A DNA stretch of 64,000 nt from Oegoconia quadripuncta (GCA_949316235.1 OX438757.1:13572657-13636656); one strand, 5' to 3'. Shown: positions 12,198 to 24,120, counted from the stretch's first letter. Made by a program: numbers and translations. The notes: a model not told the origin generated them from the sequence alone.

Positions 12198-12425
12198 GGT
12201 TGGTGGTAGGGCATTTTATTTGTCCGCTTGGCTAGCTACCACCATCCTGGTAGCCTGGCTAGCAATGTTAATAGCACTGTTATGTTCCGGTTGTTAGAGA
12301 TAAGATAGCCAGTCCTCCAAATGGGTTGGGGTTTCTGGGTCAGTACGCTTCCACCTTCGACCTCATCTTCACTTATCATCAGTTGTGATTGGGGTCAAGT
12401 ACCAACCCGTTATTATTATTATTAT
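12198..12425 (+). mobile_element. SINE1 copy, 5'-truncated
   Basis: It starts at ttggttggtggtagggcatt and runs through ctagctaccaccatcctggt and the tail accaacccgt, ending in a (tta)n microsatellite. The tRNA-like head is missing. A duplicated gatgcattgtttattttt lies immediately 5'. Confidence 0.85.
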
Positions 12426-12489
12426 TATTAAATTCTTTATTGCACACGCAAAAATAAAATACAAAGAATCTCTCCACACGCTTTATTTT

Positions 12490-12851
12490 CGGCTTGCGTA
12501 AATTTGACCATGTCTCCCAGTACCGATCTCAACTCAAGTGGTTACCTATTCGACTCCGTAGAGAGAGTCATATTCTGTATCTTCTTTTCAAAGTTCTTTT
12601 CAATCCATCTTCGCCAAGATATTTAAGTGAGCGATTCCATTTCACGCGTTCTCCTTCCAAACCTTCTCGTTCTCAGCATGGCTTCCCTCCTACGCTTTCC
12701 TACTACTTCGACTACGGAATATTACAATTACTCCTTCTCCATGCATGCAGTCAGATTATGGAATGCACTTCCCACTGATATACGCGATAGCCAATCCCTA
12801 CCCATTTTTAAAACTCGACTAAAGGAACACTATCTCAAGTTGTCTCAGTAA
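12490..12851 (+). pseudogene. LINE RT C-terminal fragment, frameshifted
   Basis: One frame gives RKFDHVSQYRSQLKWLPIRL and HILYLLFKVLFNPSSPRYLS. After a shift near 12650-12690 the next frame gives SFSMHAVRLWNALPTDIRDS and FKTRLKEHYLKLSQ with a stop. It is homologous to the minus-strand LINE tails at 5097 and 34264. Confidence 0.8.
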
Positions 12852-13139
12852 CTCAGTCAGCCTATTTATAGATATCTATATAAGTATTTGATATATTATT
12901 ATATATTATACGTAGGTATTTATTAATATATATTTTAGTATAAGGCTTTTATATTATGTATTTATTGTGTTTAATATCTATATATTTTTTGTCTTATAAA
13001 ATAATCCTATATTCAAACCATTATTGCTATAAATCTTAATGTTTTATCTTTTGTCAATTGTGTTCCTATAACAGTGATGTTTTGTTAATGTATTGTTCTA
13101 TATTTTAAGTATCGCTCTTTGTCTGCAATAAAAAACTTT

Positions 13140-13292
13140 AATTTCATTTTCCTTCCGAGGGTTCGCTGGAAGAAATCTCTTACAGAGATAAGCTCGCCTT
13201 TTGTGTATTGTAATTTCTGTCCTATGTTTGTTCAATGTATGTTTGTATACTTATATATGCAGTAAGTGTTAAAATAAATAAATAAAAAAAAA
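13140..13292 (+). repeat. LINE 3'-UTR remnant
   Basis: gctggaagaaatctctta and agagataagctcgcc, then an A-rich tail. The same motif recurs at 27061-27165, so this is a conserved 3' end of a retroposon family. Confidence 0.5.
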
Positions 13293-14105
13293 ATTAACAT
13301 AGATGATGAAGTGTACAAAAGCGTTCTTATCGCTGATAGCGATTTCTTCCAGACGACCTCAGTTAAAGAAGCTTTTTAATAAGTAGTTGGATAGTGCAAA
13401 GTAAAAGGTGAATAACTTTAAATATCAGTAGGTACATAGACGATACTTACCAATCCGTTGTGCAAAAAAAAAAACTCCCCGTCGAGAAACGATGAATAAA
13501 TAGGTAGATAAAGCATTTACGCCGCTGCGTTCACACACATACACAATTTTTAAATTACAAAGAAATAACATACAAATAAAAGTAAAGAATGGAGAAATAC
13601 AAAGAGCGAGTGTGTGCCGTAGTAGCACAAATGGGTCATAACTCAGTGTGGCACATCACTCAAAGAGCGAAACGCTGGTTTTGAGTTACAACCCCTACAA
13701 ATACGAGCGCATAAAAGTACGCGCATGTTCCCGTCTGCGTGTACATTTGTGGTCAATCGTGAGTGAAAAGTGTCCGTTGTTGTTGCAGCTAGTGTTGAGT
13801 AGTAATTATGATAACAAGTTAAATAAATGATATGATGGGACAAAAGGAAAAAGAGAAGTGCATAGAAAGTTCCACTACAGGCAACGCTTTGGAATTTTTT
13901 GTTTTTCCATTAAATGGGCCCTAAGGTGTTTTTTGAACAAACTTAATAGGTGTTATGTGTTTGACGGCGGTTTGTTATTATCTAAGGCCTAGTTTAGATA
14001 TCAGCGGGAACCCTATTGTAGAAGCGTATATATTACCCTTTCATGGATTGGCTAACTTTGTGAAGTCGGTTAACATAAACAGATAACTGGTTCATATTCC
14101 TTGTA

Positions 14106-14220
14106 CTAGCTTTCCGCCCGCGGTTTCGTCTGCGTCGAATAACTTTAACGCGGATATATTTAATTTGTTTATCTAGCAGGAACTACTCACTTTATCGGGA
14201 TAAATAATATCTTATGTTTT
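14106..14220 (+). repeat. RTE-like LINE 3'-end fragment
   Basis: actagctttccgcccgcggt, cgtcgaataactttaacgcg, then actcactttatcgggataaa. Same family as 31008 and 42868 (+) and 3905 (-). Confidence 0.65.
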
Positions 14221-14242
14221 AATAAATAAATAAATATAAATA

Positions 14243-14868
14243 TTTCTGACAACACCAATCATCTAGTCCCAAGCTAAGCAAAGCTTGTACTATACATACA
14301 TACGAGTACATAAAGTCGCGCCTGTTTCCCGTAGGTATAGGCAGAGACCATGGACTTCTATTTGCTAAGAGCGTGACACATCTCTTTTGCTTCATTCACT
14401 CTCATAAAGTTGTTCATAGATACTAGATAACGGATAAACATACATAAATATTTATACCGGATGAGTTTTTTTACCGTAAGGAAAAAAATAGGGCATATTA
14501 GGTAAGAGAAATAGAAAGTATTGGCATAGGTAGTTTATTTTTTTAGAAACTATTATAGATTAAAGCGTTAATTATGTCTTCTAGCCTATTCCACATAATT
14601 ATAAATATAAAATAAATAAATAGAAAACTCGGGGAAAATATGAGTTCCAAATAAATTTCACACGATAGGAACTCTAAGAATCACGCCAGTCGCATATCAA
14701 TCTCAGACGGGCGCGTTCATTTTTGAAAAAACAAACTTAAACTACATATGCCAATACCTGCTAAGTATTTCACTTACGTAATATGCCCTATTTTTTCCTT
14801 ACGGTAAAAAAACTCAGCCGGTATAAACTTCCGTGACTCGGGAATAAATGTTCATATTCATCACTTAA
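14243..14868 (-). mobile_element. SINE2 copy split by two insertions
   Basis: The minus-strand SINE2 body is recognised at 14262-14298, 14421-14451 and 14827-14868. Between the first two lies a LINE-tail-like segment (14299-14420, containing gtttcccgtaggtataggca). Between the last two lies an inverted-repeat MITE. Order and orientation of the pieces match intact SINE2 copies. Confidence 0.75.
14452..14826. mobile_element. MITE with about 50-bp inverted repeats, inserted in SINE2
   Basis: The left end (accggatgagtttttttacc, then gtaaggaaaaaaatagggca) is mirrored at the right end (tgccctattttttccttacg, then gtaaaaaaactcagccggt). The flanks are tat on the left and ata on the right, giving a palindromic TATA at each end. 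Internal sequence is non-coding. Confidence 0.85.
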
Positions 14869-15554
14869 TCCAGGGTAATGTTCTACTTATTTAACCCAAA
14901 TCCGTTTATGCTTTTCGCTGTGATTGAACAACAAATAAACAAGCAAACAATCATCCAAACTTTTTCATTTATTATATTAGTTATCTAACTAATATAAAAA
15001 TAGTGTTAGGCACAGTGTTAATCTTAACACTATTTTTAATGATTAAAGTTATATTTTTTGCATTCAACAAATTCTCATAAGTATATTGAGATGCTATTGT
15101 TAATGTATTAATTTCCTTAAACTTATCTCTAAGAAATACTCTAGTCCTAATTAATAAATCGCGCGAATAGCTCACTTTTGTAATATCAGACTATTTGGAT
15201 GATAATCACCCATGGACGTACCCAGCTCGTTCGCGTGCCAGACTAATTCACAATGTTTTTTTTTTTAAACGGTTCACAAAACTGCACACAATTCAAAATA
15301 TTTTCAGTCTTACCCAACATTACGACATTATTAACTGAATGTACCTACTGGATGTGAACACAGCCTGCACAGAGGTAAACAGTTTCAATATTTAAGAATC
15401 AAATAGACTATTAATTAACTAAATCACTAAGACAATACAAAAAGACCTATTTATAATTGTTGTACAAAAAGAGAGGATGATTAATCCTTAATATATATAC
15501 TTAATAATGAAATATTATTGTGCCTTTTGGTTTCAAAAAACTGTTTTTAAAAAG

Positions 15555-15678
15555 AGCAACCCCTCGAGTTTCTTGCTTGTTCTTGTCAAGGGCAAATTGG
15601 CTTTTGAACAAGCAGTAGCTTAAAAAATATGACTATTTTCTGTGTACCTACAAAATAAAGCATTTTTGATTTTGACCT
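15555..15678 (+). repeat. LINE 3'-UTR remnant
   Basis: ctcgagtttcttgcttgttc, then ttttgaacaagcagtagctt and a (tttga)n-type end. The complement occurs at 30836-30990. Confidence 0.6.
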
Positions 15679-15696
15679 GACCAATCAAATTATTCT

Positions 15697-15752
15697 CTTA
15701 TGAAATGAAATGAAATCTTTATTATTATTATAAAGATTTCATTTCATTTTTT
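15697..15752. repeat. Hairpin of GAAAT repeats
   Basis: atgaaatgaaatgaaatctt is followed by a (tta)n loop and its complement aagatttcatttcatttt. Simple-sequence palindrome. Confidence 0.7.
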
Positions 15753-16056
15753 ATTATGACCCCTATATTCGCAAAATGGTATCAAAGTATAGAGTATCAG
15801 AGCGAGAATACATACACTTGAAATTGCCGAGTCACTAATGTCATGCCCAAGTACTTTCATTATTACAGTGCTTAGTTTAGGTACCTAAGTGGCCGTGACT
15901 CTCAAATTGGCAGTTGATTCTCTAAGCTTGTTACTAAAAAGCTGGAGCGAAACCGAAAATAAGAACAAGCATGATTAGCATGTAACTATAATAGGTAGAT
16001 ACCAACCTTATATATTTTACCTTAAAGTATAAGTTTTGATCGTCATCATCACATCA

Positions 16057-16380
16057 GCCTCCGTGGCTCAATGTAAACAACATTGGGTTTACGATTCGGA
16101 GGTCGCAGGTTCGATCCCCAGCGGGGTACATATTTAGTACTGGGTTTGGTTGGTGGTAGGACATTTTAAATATCCGCCTGGCTACCACCATCTTATCTAA
16201 ATCTGCTGCCAAACAGCAATGTTAATAGCATTGTTGTGTTCCGGTTGTCAGAGATAAGATAGCCAGTCTCCCAAATAAGATGAGGTTTCCGGGTCAGTAC
16301 GTCACCACCTTCGGCCTAATCTTCACTTAACATCAGGTGTGATTGAGGTCAAGTGCTAACCCGTTGTGCATAAAAAAAAG
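16057..16380 (+). mobile_element. SINE1 copy, full length
   Basis: It has head gcctccgtggctcaatgtaa, B box ggttcgatccccagcggggt, body wholly colinear with other copies, 3' end tgctaacccgttgtgcataa plus poly-A. This is one of the most complete copies and a good family reference. Confidence 0.9.
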
Positions 16381-16600
16381 CCTCAAGGCGTCCACTGCTG
16401 AACATAGGCCTTCCCCACACATTGCCAGAGCGACCGGTTGGAAGTGGCCTGCATCCAGCGACGACCCGCGACCTTTATCAGGTCGTCTGTCCACTTGAGT
16501 GGACTTCCTACGCTTGCCGGGGCGTGATCTCCACTTGAGAACTTTAATGCCCCACCGTCCATCAGTTCGGTGAACTATTTGTCCGGCCCACTGCTACTTT
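16381..16600 (-). pseudogene. LINE RT C-terminal fragment (minus)
   Basis: The minus strand encodes residues like RWGIKVLKWRSRPGKR and ends near GLCSAVDA, the C-terminus of a LINE ORF2 found widely in Lepidoptera. Shorter pieces occur at 19509-19600 (minus) and 32851-33036 (plus). Directly abuts the SINE1 poly-A. Confidence 0.6.
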
Positions 16601-16628
16601 AACTTACTAATCCGCTAGACTATGTCAG

Positions 16629-16880
16629 TATTGGTTGGTGGTAGAGCATTTTAAATGTCCGCCTGGCTAGCTACCACCATCTTATCTAAATCTGCCGCTA
16701 AGTAGCAATGTTAATAGCACTGTTGTATTCCGGTTGTCAGAGACGAGATAGTCAGTAATAAGATGTGGTTTCCGGGTCGGTACGTTTCCACCTTCGACCT
16801 CATCTTCACTTAACATCATGTTAATCATGTGTGATTGAGATCAAGTACCAACACGTTGCGCATAAAATTAAAAAAAAAGT
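16629..16880 (+). mobile_element. SINE1 copy, 5'-truncated
   Basis: It begins at ttggttggtggtagagcatt and ends in caacacgttgcgcataaaat plus A-tract. The head is missing, and the tail contains a short internal duplication (catcatgttaatcatg). Confidence 0.85.
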
Positions 16881-17989
16881 AATTTTCGTTCGCCGACGGA
16901 TTTAGTTTAGGTTAGGTAGGTATAAATTCATTTATAGTTTTTATATCAACTGTAAATCTCCATATTGATACTTTGTATGGACGGGCGGCCGCACGACTTC
17001 CAGCTGGTCTCGCGTTTTACCTAAAATACGAACACGTAGTTCATATTTTCGGTAAATTCTCGCGGCCAGCTGACACTGATAGTGTTAGAGGCGTCGTGGC
17101 GTCGCCTATACCTTCATAACTAAACATGTTCGGTATAGTAGAAAGCACCAATGTAGAAGATATTTTGAGTTTCTAATTCTTTTCAATTCCAATTCATAAT
17201 TTTCAAACAGAGAATTTCCTCGACAAGCCACACCATCTAGCGGCGTAATTTTACAATTAAAACGAGTTCCAAATGGAATATTTCGCTGTCCATGATCCGT
17301 GCTCCATTTCAAATTCAATTTCAAAACCTTCATACAAACTTCCGATATGCCAATAATGAAGAAAGATTCACTTGAGACGTTCGTGGGCCACCAGGAAGAC
17401 CAGGAATCGGCTGCCAGTTCGTGCTGCATTCCACATTTCTGTTTCCTACTGAGCTATCGAAGATCTCACACAATACAGTATACAAGTAATTAATTGCTTC
17501 GTATGTTACACGCTCTCTGAAAAGAGTGTTCGCTTTTCTCCTAGAGTACATTCTGAACATTCGCAGAATAGGCCTCTTACCGTTATTAATGTAAGACGCC
17601 TTTGAGATGAAAAGGGCCAGTGAATCTAATTGATGTACCCTTATTCAATCGTGGTAAATAGGAATTGACTTTGAGTTAAGCATCGTATAGGTTTACTATG
17701 AGAGTATGTTAATTTGGAGCCTGTATAATTAAGTCCGTTGCTGATTGCACAGTCGTCACGAGTTTTGTATCCATTACATTTTTGGTAAAGAAAGTACTAT
17801 TTTGACGAAATTTAAAAAACATTCTAGTTAGTAAAAATTACTAACCTAGGCGTGTTAAAACTAATTTACTATATACGGGTTTCGAATTTCTTAAAATCCG
17901 ATAAAGCGCGACTTTTCCTTTAATTACGTGCTTAAATTACCCTCAATCTCCCAAATGAGTATTTAAATTTAATTGAATTACTTATGTCA

Positions 17990-18176
17990 ATTTAACCGAC
18001 TGCTCTTAAATGGTGAAGACGATCATATATGACTGAAATTTAAAAAAAAATGGAAGGCATGTAAAATCCCCAACCCGCACTAGGCCAGCGTGGCGGACTA
18101 TGGCCCATACTCCCTCAATATGAGGGAAGGGCTTATATCCCTCCAGTGGGATGTTTACAGACTAATGATGTGATTA
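17990..18176 (+). repeat. SINE fragment related to 27441-27712
   Basis: gactgctcttaaatggtgaa, cccaacccgcactaggccag, ggcccatactccctcaatat and tgggatgtttacagactaat match the 3' half of the element at 27441. The tRNA-like head is absent. Confidence 0.65.
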
Positions 18177-19063
18177 CCCTCAATTACCGGTCAGTAATTT
18201 GAATGAATGAGTGAATGATTTATTTACTTGTATGTGTACTTGTCCGTACTAGGTCCCCTTTCAAATACTAAAATACACAAAGTGGATATCAGCTATTTTC
18301 ATAATGGCAAAAAATTGTGTTAAATTAGTGCCAAATAGCTTCCAAAGGAAAAAAATTGTGCCAGTGTAGTTAGAGTTATTCAAAATTTCAAGTGAGCATT
18401 CTATGGCGTCACGGGTTGCTGGAAACCTCATTCCACATACCCAGAGACTAGCTATCAACATAGCTGATGGGCGTGCAAGGAGGCGATATAACTGGATCTC
18501 GTATATCCTCAAACTACCCTCAAACCGGCTCTGCCTACGTACTATCCCGAAATTCACGACCCAGCGTCTAATGCTCAAATCCTCTTAGATTAGGGTCGCA
18601 GCGTTGACACCGCCCCATCGGGAATCGAATGACGACACCTGTCATTCGACCCTCAACCTCCCGTTTCGTGTCCAAAAATAAAATAATCAATATCTCTTTC
18701 AGACAACTTTAAACACTTGGTATAAAATTTTACCTTTTACCCTCTAGTTTATTAGCAGTAGATAACTAAAAATATTCTGTTAATCTTTGAAAGCAGTTTT
18801 CTAAAATCGTTTCCCTGTGTCAAAAGAAATGTTTACTGACCCATTTTAGTCGCTACAGTAGATAGAGACAAACCAAATTCTTCAGTTCAATTGTTTTAAT
18901 TGTTATCATGTAGGTACTCTATCTCGAAACCTATACCTACCAGGGTTTGGATATGAGCTGAGATTGATTGATTTTATTTGTAGCCAGTTCTCGCACTTGG
19001 TCTATATCCTCATATTTATAGGGCTAGTAATAAAACATTACACAACAACAACAAACAACAAGT

Positions 19064-19460
19064 ATTAGGCCCTTACCTATGAAATTGGCGTTTTGTATGA
19101 AGAATTTCATTAAGACTGTTTTCTCCATACAAACATTTTTGATTTTTTTTGGGAACGGCAAATCCAAATTTAACTAAACTTTGTGTGTATTATCGGATAA
19201 CATTAAGTTAGGTATAGGCCGCGTTAATTTTTAAAAGTAACCGTTTTAAAAAAGTTTCAGCGAATCTAAGAAATGATTATGGGAAGCACATGAAAAGAGC
19301 TCTGTTCAAATTTTTTTTATTATGTGATTTAACCCAGAAATTAAAAAATATTTCATGTGAAACCTTGAAATAATGTTCCATTTTCCAAATAAAAAACAAA
19401 TTTTGATGTAGCTTTGAAAATCGCAGGAATTGGTACATAATGATTAACGAAGAAATTAGT
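19064..19460. repeat. Family B element, truncated
   Basis: It starts attaggcccttacctatgaa and runs to gattaacgaagaaat, colinear with 47222-47640. The right inverted repeat is missing, replaced by a (tg)n patch at 19461-19480. Confidence 0.7.
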
Positions 19461-19508
19461 GTGTGTGTTTGTATGTGTGCATATGTGGTGATTGTTGAGT
19501 GAGTGATG

Positions 19509-19600
19509 TGTCAGGTCGTTTGTCCACCTTGCTGCGCTTGCCGGTGCGTGGTCTCCACTCGAAAACTTTAATCCTCCACCGGCCATTAATTCTTCAGACT
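19509..19600 (-). repeat. LINE RT fragment
   Basis: gtcgtttgtccacctt, gcgcttgccggtgcgtggtc and ctccactcgaaaactttaat match 16485-16560. Minus-strand coding remnant. Confidence 0.5.
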
Positions 19601-20548
19601 ATATTATTATCAATAACCATTTTTCTACTCACTTGTAAATTTTACAAAGTTGGTAGTTTCGGCAGGTACAAAGAATAGAACCAACCCGTCTCATCCCGGG
19701 GGTGTCGTAAAAGGCGACTAAGGGACTTTCCACATCCATAGATTTGCACGTTTTAATAGCGATGGGCTCACCCCTCTCAGGTGTGCGTTTCTGTATATCA
19801 CGAAAGGTGCAGTGGATGGTGTTTTAAGCATTAAACATTTAATGTTTGGAACACCCAAACACTTATGTTTGGAATAGAGGAGTGACATTACGTATGTATA
19901 ACTGTATAACTCGTTTTGCACACTTAATAGAAAATGTAAGGAATGGTTTTTATGCAAACAGAAGTCTTCCAGTAACTGGGCCTCTGTGATACCGAAGTAT
20001 GACGTGCCAGCCAGTTCTATTTTTTCAAATTTTGTTAGTGAGATTGACTTTCTAATTATATAGAAATTGTAAGTGTGTTTCGCCAAATTTCAAAATTTTT
20101 TTCTCTCCTAAGTTTTGGTCATATAATGCTTGCTTGCATATGGCTTGTAGCCAATTATAGTAATGTAGTGTGCAACAATTTCTGACGTGTTATGCGTTCT
20201 GTTATCAGTGAATGCACGAGGTGGAGACTGAAAAACAGCTATTTTGCTGAGGCTCCAACCTATTTGTCCACTAAGGTAAATTTTACTACAATGTATGATC
20301 ATGAAGTATAATTTTTTAAGTGGATGAATAAATATCTTTTTATTTTATTTATTTATTAATTTTATAATACAAGGACTAAGGAGTTCACCTGATGCGCTCT
20401 GAGCTTCAGGTCATTTCTCCCGATCAACTAGCCGTTTGCGGGAATAGTTTATAATAGAATTGTTTACTTATCTTCTTGATTAAAGCGACAATTCAAAGCA
20501 GCATCATTTATAACCTATAACTCAAAACTAATCATCGCCATCTTATAG

Positions 20549-20741
20549 GTTTGAAGACCATCATAAATGCGCTGCTGCACTCGTTCAAGCAACTGGCCGA
20601 GGTTATGACGCTGACCATCTTCTGTCTAATGGTGTTCGCGCTGTTCGCGCTGCAGGTCTACATGGGGGAGCTGAGGAATAAGTGTGTGAAGAACTTAGTG
20701 ATAGCGGCTGGGGAGAATTTCACTGATGAACTTTGGTTACA
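20549..20741 (+). CDS. NaCP60E: NaCP60E exon 2: domain I S4-S5 linker, S5, start of pore turret
   Basis: The acceptor is cttatag and the donor ca|gtaagt. The exon completes Gly and reads [17 protein letters not shown] (S4-S5 linker), [21 protein letters not shown] (S5) and then the extracellular turret. The turret contains an N-F-T glycosylation sequon in GENFTDELW. It joins directly to exon 1 in frame, so no exon is missing from the 13.6-kb intron between them. Confidence 0.95.
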
Positions 20742-21110
20742 GTAAGTACAAAATGCACCGTGTAAAGCCTTCGCTACACTCTTAAGTGGCGAAGGCGGGT
20801 GAAATCGTATTGTATTCTATGAAAAAGATACTTATACCATAGAGGAATAACATTTGCTTATACGTTGCGATATAAGTGACGTTTAATCTACATCAGCAGC
20901 AGACCATCAGGTTTCAGGTTACCTGGGTGTAGTAAATACCTGGTACAGGGTGTACCCTGTATATACAACAATTTATCTGACACGTTCTTCTTAAAAAATG
21001 TTTATTCATGTTTCGTCTATATTTCACGTGTTACAGGTATTAGGTTATTGTTCTGAGAGGTAACAAGTCATCAGTCATCCATCATTAATAGACTATATCC
21101 TAAAACTTCC

Positions 21111-21210
21111 ATGACTCGGCAATAAATGTTCCAATGCATCAAGCATTTACCCTGGCGGGATTCGAATTCGCAACCGTTGATTTCTAAGATAGGGTTACTA
21201 CTTCCTACAC
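21111..21210 (-). repeat. SINE2 fragment, minus
   Basis: gactcggcaataaatgttcc, then ggcgggattcgaattcgcaa and gggttactacttcctacacc. Diverged head portion of SINE2. Confidence 0.6.
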
Positions 21211-21275
21211 CTTCTGGTAACCTAGAAACTCCATCCATACTAAAATATTATAAATGCTAATACTAAAATATTTAA

Positions 21276-21621
21276 CCGCCTCCGTGGCTCAATGTAAACA
21301 ACATAGCGTTTACTAATCGGAGGTAGCGGGTTAGATCCCCAGCTGGGTACATGTTTAGTACTCTGTTTGGTTGGTGGTAAGACATTGTACCTAAATGTTC
21401 GCCTGGCTAGCTACCACCATCTTATCTAAGCTTGCCGCCAAACAGCAATGTTAATAGCATTGGAGTGTTCCGATTGTTAGAGATAAGATGGGATAGGGGG
21501 AGGACAGTTCCCCAAATAGAATTGTGGTTTCCGGGTCACTACGCTTCCATCTTAGACCTCATCTTTCCTTAACATCAGGTGTGATGGAGGTCAAGTGCTA
21601 ACACGTTGTGTATAAAAAAAA
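21276..21621 (+). mobile_element. SINE1 copy, full length, diverged
   Basis: Head ccgcctccgtggctcaatgt, B-box region gggttagatccccagctggg (mutated), tail gctaacacgttgtgtataaa plus A-tract. It contains small insertions relative to 16057-16380. The spacer to exon 3 (21622-21828) shows nothing recognised. Confidence 0.88.
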
Positions 21622-21828
21622 TGCAAAAGTCTGTCCGCCTGTCAGGCTTCACGCCTAATATGCTGAACCGATCGTATTGAATTTGGCAGAGTAATCTCGA
21701 GAAGGACATAGGGTTGTTTTTCACAGACTTCCAAAAAGAGGGAGGTTATAATAAAGCGTTAATGAAGCTGCGGGAGGGAATCTAGTAATAATATAATTGT
21801 TTATATTCGAATATAATTTTCATTTCAG

Positions 21829-22048
21829 GTGGATCAGAGAGCCATCCAACTGGATGGTGGATGATGAAGAAGTGCCTATAATCTGTGGTAACCTCACCGG
21901 GGCGAGACACTGCCCACCTCAATTCACGTGCCTATGTGTGGGGCCTAATCCCAACCACGGTTACACGAACTTTGATAACTTCCTGTGGTCCATGCTCACA
22001 ACGTTCCAACTCATCACCTTGGACTATTGGGAGAATGTGTATAATATG
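21829..22048 (+). CDS. NaCP60E: NaCP60E exon 3: domain I turret and pore loop (selectivity D)
   Basis: The acceptor is catttcag and the donor atg|gtaagt. The exon encodes a Cys-rich turret (ICGNLTGARHC, then QFTCLC) with an N-L-T sequon, followed by the pore helix FLWSMLTTFQLITLDYWENVY. The Asp in TLDYW is the domain I selectivity residue. The donor lies only 68 bp upstream of an intact mariner-like transposon in the same orientation. Confidence 0.95.
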
Positions 22049-22116
22049 GTAAGTGAAAACTGAAAAAAGATTAATTGTTTTTTTATTACAAAAAAATATC
22101 TATAAACCTGACTATA

Positions 22117-22544
22117 CAATGTGTCCCGGAGAGAAGTGACCAGCGGGCGTAGTTTGAAAATTTATACAAAATTATCGATAAATCATTTAAATTTAGAGAC
22201 CTAACTGCTTTTGTTTTTTAAAAATTGTTAATCCTTTTTTTTTAATAGACATGTATGACCTCCTGCACTATTTTAGTCATAATTTCTTTGTTTTTACGTC
22301 TTTCCCAATTCTTTTTTTTTTAATTCAGTGCTGTTATTATTATTAATCAAATTAGGTTATGAAAATTATCCCAAAACAAATAAATAATTTATTAAAAAAG
22401 AAATAAACTTAAAATTCGACCAACAAAACTGTATTTTTTTAAGTTTAAAATTAAAAAAACGAAAAATGTCCCTGTAACATCATGTTTTTTTTTAATTATT
22501 ATGATACTACATGATATTCTCTAAAATATCCTAGAACAATGTTT
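22117..22544 (+). repeat. Left terminal inverted repeat, element 1
   Basis: 428 bp, the complement of 24121-24548. Over the outer 200 bp I see two substitutions (atgtatgacctcc versus atgtctgaccttc). The remainder up to gaacaatgttt also aligns. Confidence 0.9.
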
Positions 22545-22804
22545 CTATCAATTTCAAACGTGTGCCAAAGTACAATGTGTTGAATTGTGACCTTCAAATA
22601 AGGATAGAGCAGGTAAAAAATTACTAGCTGTTATCGTATAGCTCCTGTCCTCCCGCCCCCCGCCACCTTTCTCAGACCGGCTCCAATTTGCTTATTATTA
22701 GTTAGTCGATCGTTCCTTGTGTCCGTGACGCTACGTCTTTGAATTCAATTGGTGCGCTTCCGAGTTTCGAGGACTACTGTTTAAATTTGTGACTTTGTTT
22801 TAAA

Positions 22805-23887
22805 ATGTCTAGACTTGCAAATTTACAACCTTCTCATGTGGCTGATATGCATTTTGTGTATGGTTTTTGTGACGGGAACGCACGAGCTGCCGTTGCGGAG
22901 TACAGAAGACGATATCCCAACCGGGTCGTACTTGGATATCGCTCGTTTATCGCAGTACATCGCCAAATGAGTGAAATGGGTTTACGTCGCAGACGAAATG
23001 AACCCGTACAACCTGCTCCTGCTGTTCGTATGGACATCGACGAGCAGGTGTTACGTTTAGTAACAGCTGATCCAACGATAAGCATTCGCAGAATTGCTAT
23101 CAGGCTGGGGATAACAAGAATGCGCGTCTGGCGCGTATTGAAGAAAGAGGGACTTCACCCCTACCATTATCGACGCGCTCAAAACTTAAGAGATGGTGAC
23201 AGTATACCGAGGTTGGTATTTTGTACATGGATATTACGTCAACACAGGCTTAATCCTGACTTTATAAAGCGCGTTTTATGGACCGACGAGGCTACTTTCA
23301 CCAGGGCCGGAATAACCAACCACCGAAGTTTGCACATATGGGCCGCTGAAAATCCATATGCAGTGAGGGAGACCTCGTTTCAATACGAGTTTTCTGTAAA
23401 CATGTGGGCTGGAATTATTGACGATTTAATTATTGGCCCATTTGAATTGCCAAGAAGACTTACGCAAGAGGTCATGCTGAATTTTTTACGCAATGATCTC
23501 CCACAATTATTAGAGGACGTCCCTTTGCTGACGAGACGTCACATGTACTTTCAATTAGATGGAGCCCCGGCACATTATGCACAATCGGTACGTGAATTCA
23601 TCAATGAAAATTATCCAAGATGGATTGGCAGAGGCGGTCCAGTAGCATGGCCCCCGAGGTCACCAGACTTGACGCCTCTTGATTATTATTTCTGGGGCTA
23701 CATGAAGCAAAAAGTTTATGCTGTGCCAATAATTTCAAGAGACCAGCTGAAACAGAGAATCGATGCTGCTGCCGCAGAAATAGCGCAGAATCATGCAGAA
23801 ATAAGGCGAACTACACTAAGGATGTCATTTAGGGCCCTGGCCTGCATAACCGCTGACGGCGGTCATTTTGAAAACATAATTAATTAA
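22805..23887 (+). CDS. Tc1/mariner-superfamily transposase (360 aa), element 1
   Basis: Catalyses cut-and-paste transposition in the nucleus. The N-terminus (ADMHFVYGFCDGNARAAVAE) resembles the helix-turn-helix DUF4817 region, followed by a second HTH (ISIRRIAIRLGITRMRVWRV). The RNase-H-fold catalytic domain has D in LWTDEATF, D in YFQLDGAPAHY and D in SPDLTPLDYYFWG. I count 40 residues between the last two if the final D is PLD, as in mariner alignment. It ends HFENIIN and stops. No frameshift or stop; single exon. Length fits the superfamily. ATG follows a short leader after the left TIR. Closest in window is the element 2 transposase. Confidence 0.92.
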   Translation: MSRLANLQPSHVADMHFVYGFCDGNARAAVAEYRRRYPNRVVLGYRSFIAVHRQMSEMGLRRRRNEPVQPAPAVRMDIDEQVLRLVTADPTISIRRIAIRLGITRMRVWRVLKKEGLHPYHYRRAQNLRDGDSIPRLVFCTWILRQHRLNPDFIKRVLWTDEATFTRAGITNHRSLHIWAAENPYAVRETSFQYEFSVNMWAGIIDDLIIGPFELPRRLTQEVMLNFLRNDLPQLLEDVPLLTRRHMYFQLDGAPAHYAQSVREFINENYPRWIGRGGPVAWPPRSPDLTPLDYYFWGYMKQKVYAVPIISRDQLKQRIDAAAAEIAQNHAEIRRTTLRMSFRALACITADGGHFENIIN

Positions 23888-24120
23888 TTACCTGATTTTT
23901 CTTAATAAACAACCATTTTAACAAATTAAGTATCTTTTATTTATTATTAAACTATCATGTTAAAATCAAAATGATTCATTGTAATAACAAAACACTTAAA
24001 TGTGCAAATAAACTGCTTAAAACATTACTTTCATTTTTTTAAACTTATCTCTATCTAGTGCTGGAGCATAAAAGGTCAATTTCAATGTCTCGTACGTTCA
24101 CATTTATTTGAAATAACTAA

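Larger units (their letters stand above)
6982..20548 (+). other. Intron 1 (13.6 kb), transposon-rich
   Basis: This intron holds LINE tails (7266-7640, 9984-10475, 12490-12851, 15555-15678, 16381-16600), several copies of tRNA-derived SINE1, a broken SINE2 with an inserted MITE, an inverted-repeat MITE (8300-8449), a short poly-A insertion with 14-bp target duplication (11175-11461) and a foldback fragment near 19064. The stretches 10480-11040, 13300-14100, 17100-18000 and 18200-19060 show nothing I recognise. No host coding sequence was found in either strand. Confidence 0.8.

Noticed and set aside
13643..13843. Possible promoter or small gene
   Set aside because: Overlapping short frames on both strands with no domain, start context or repeat match; nothing supports function.
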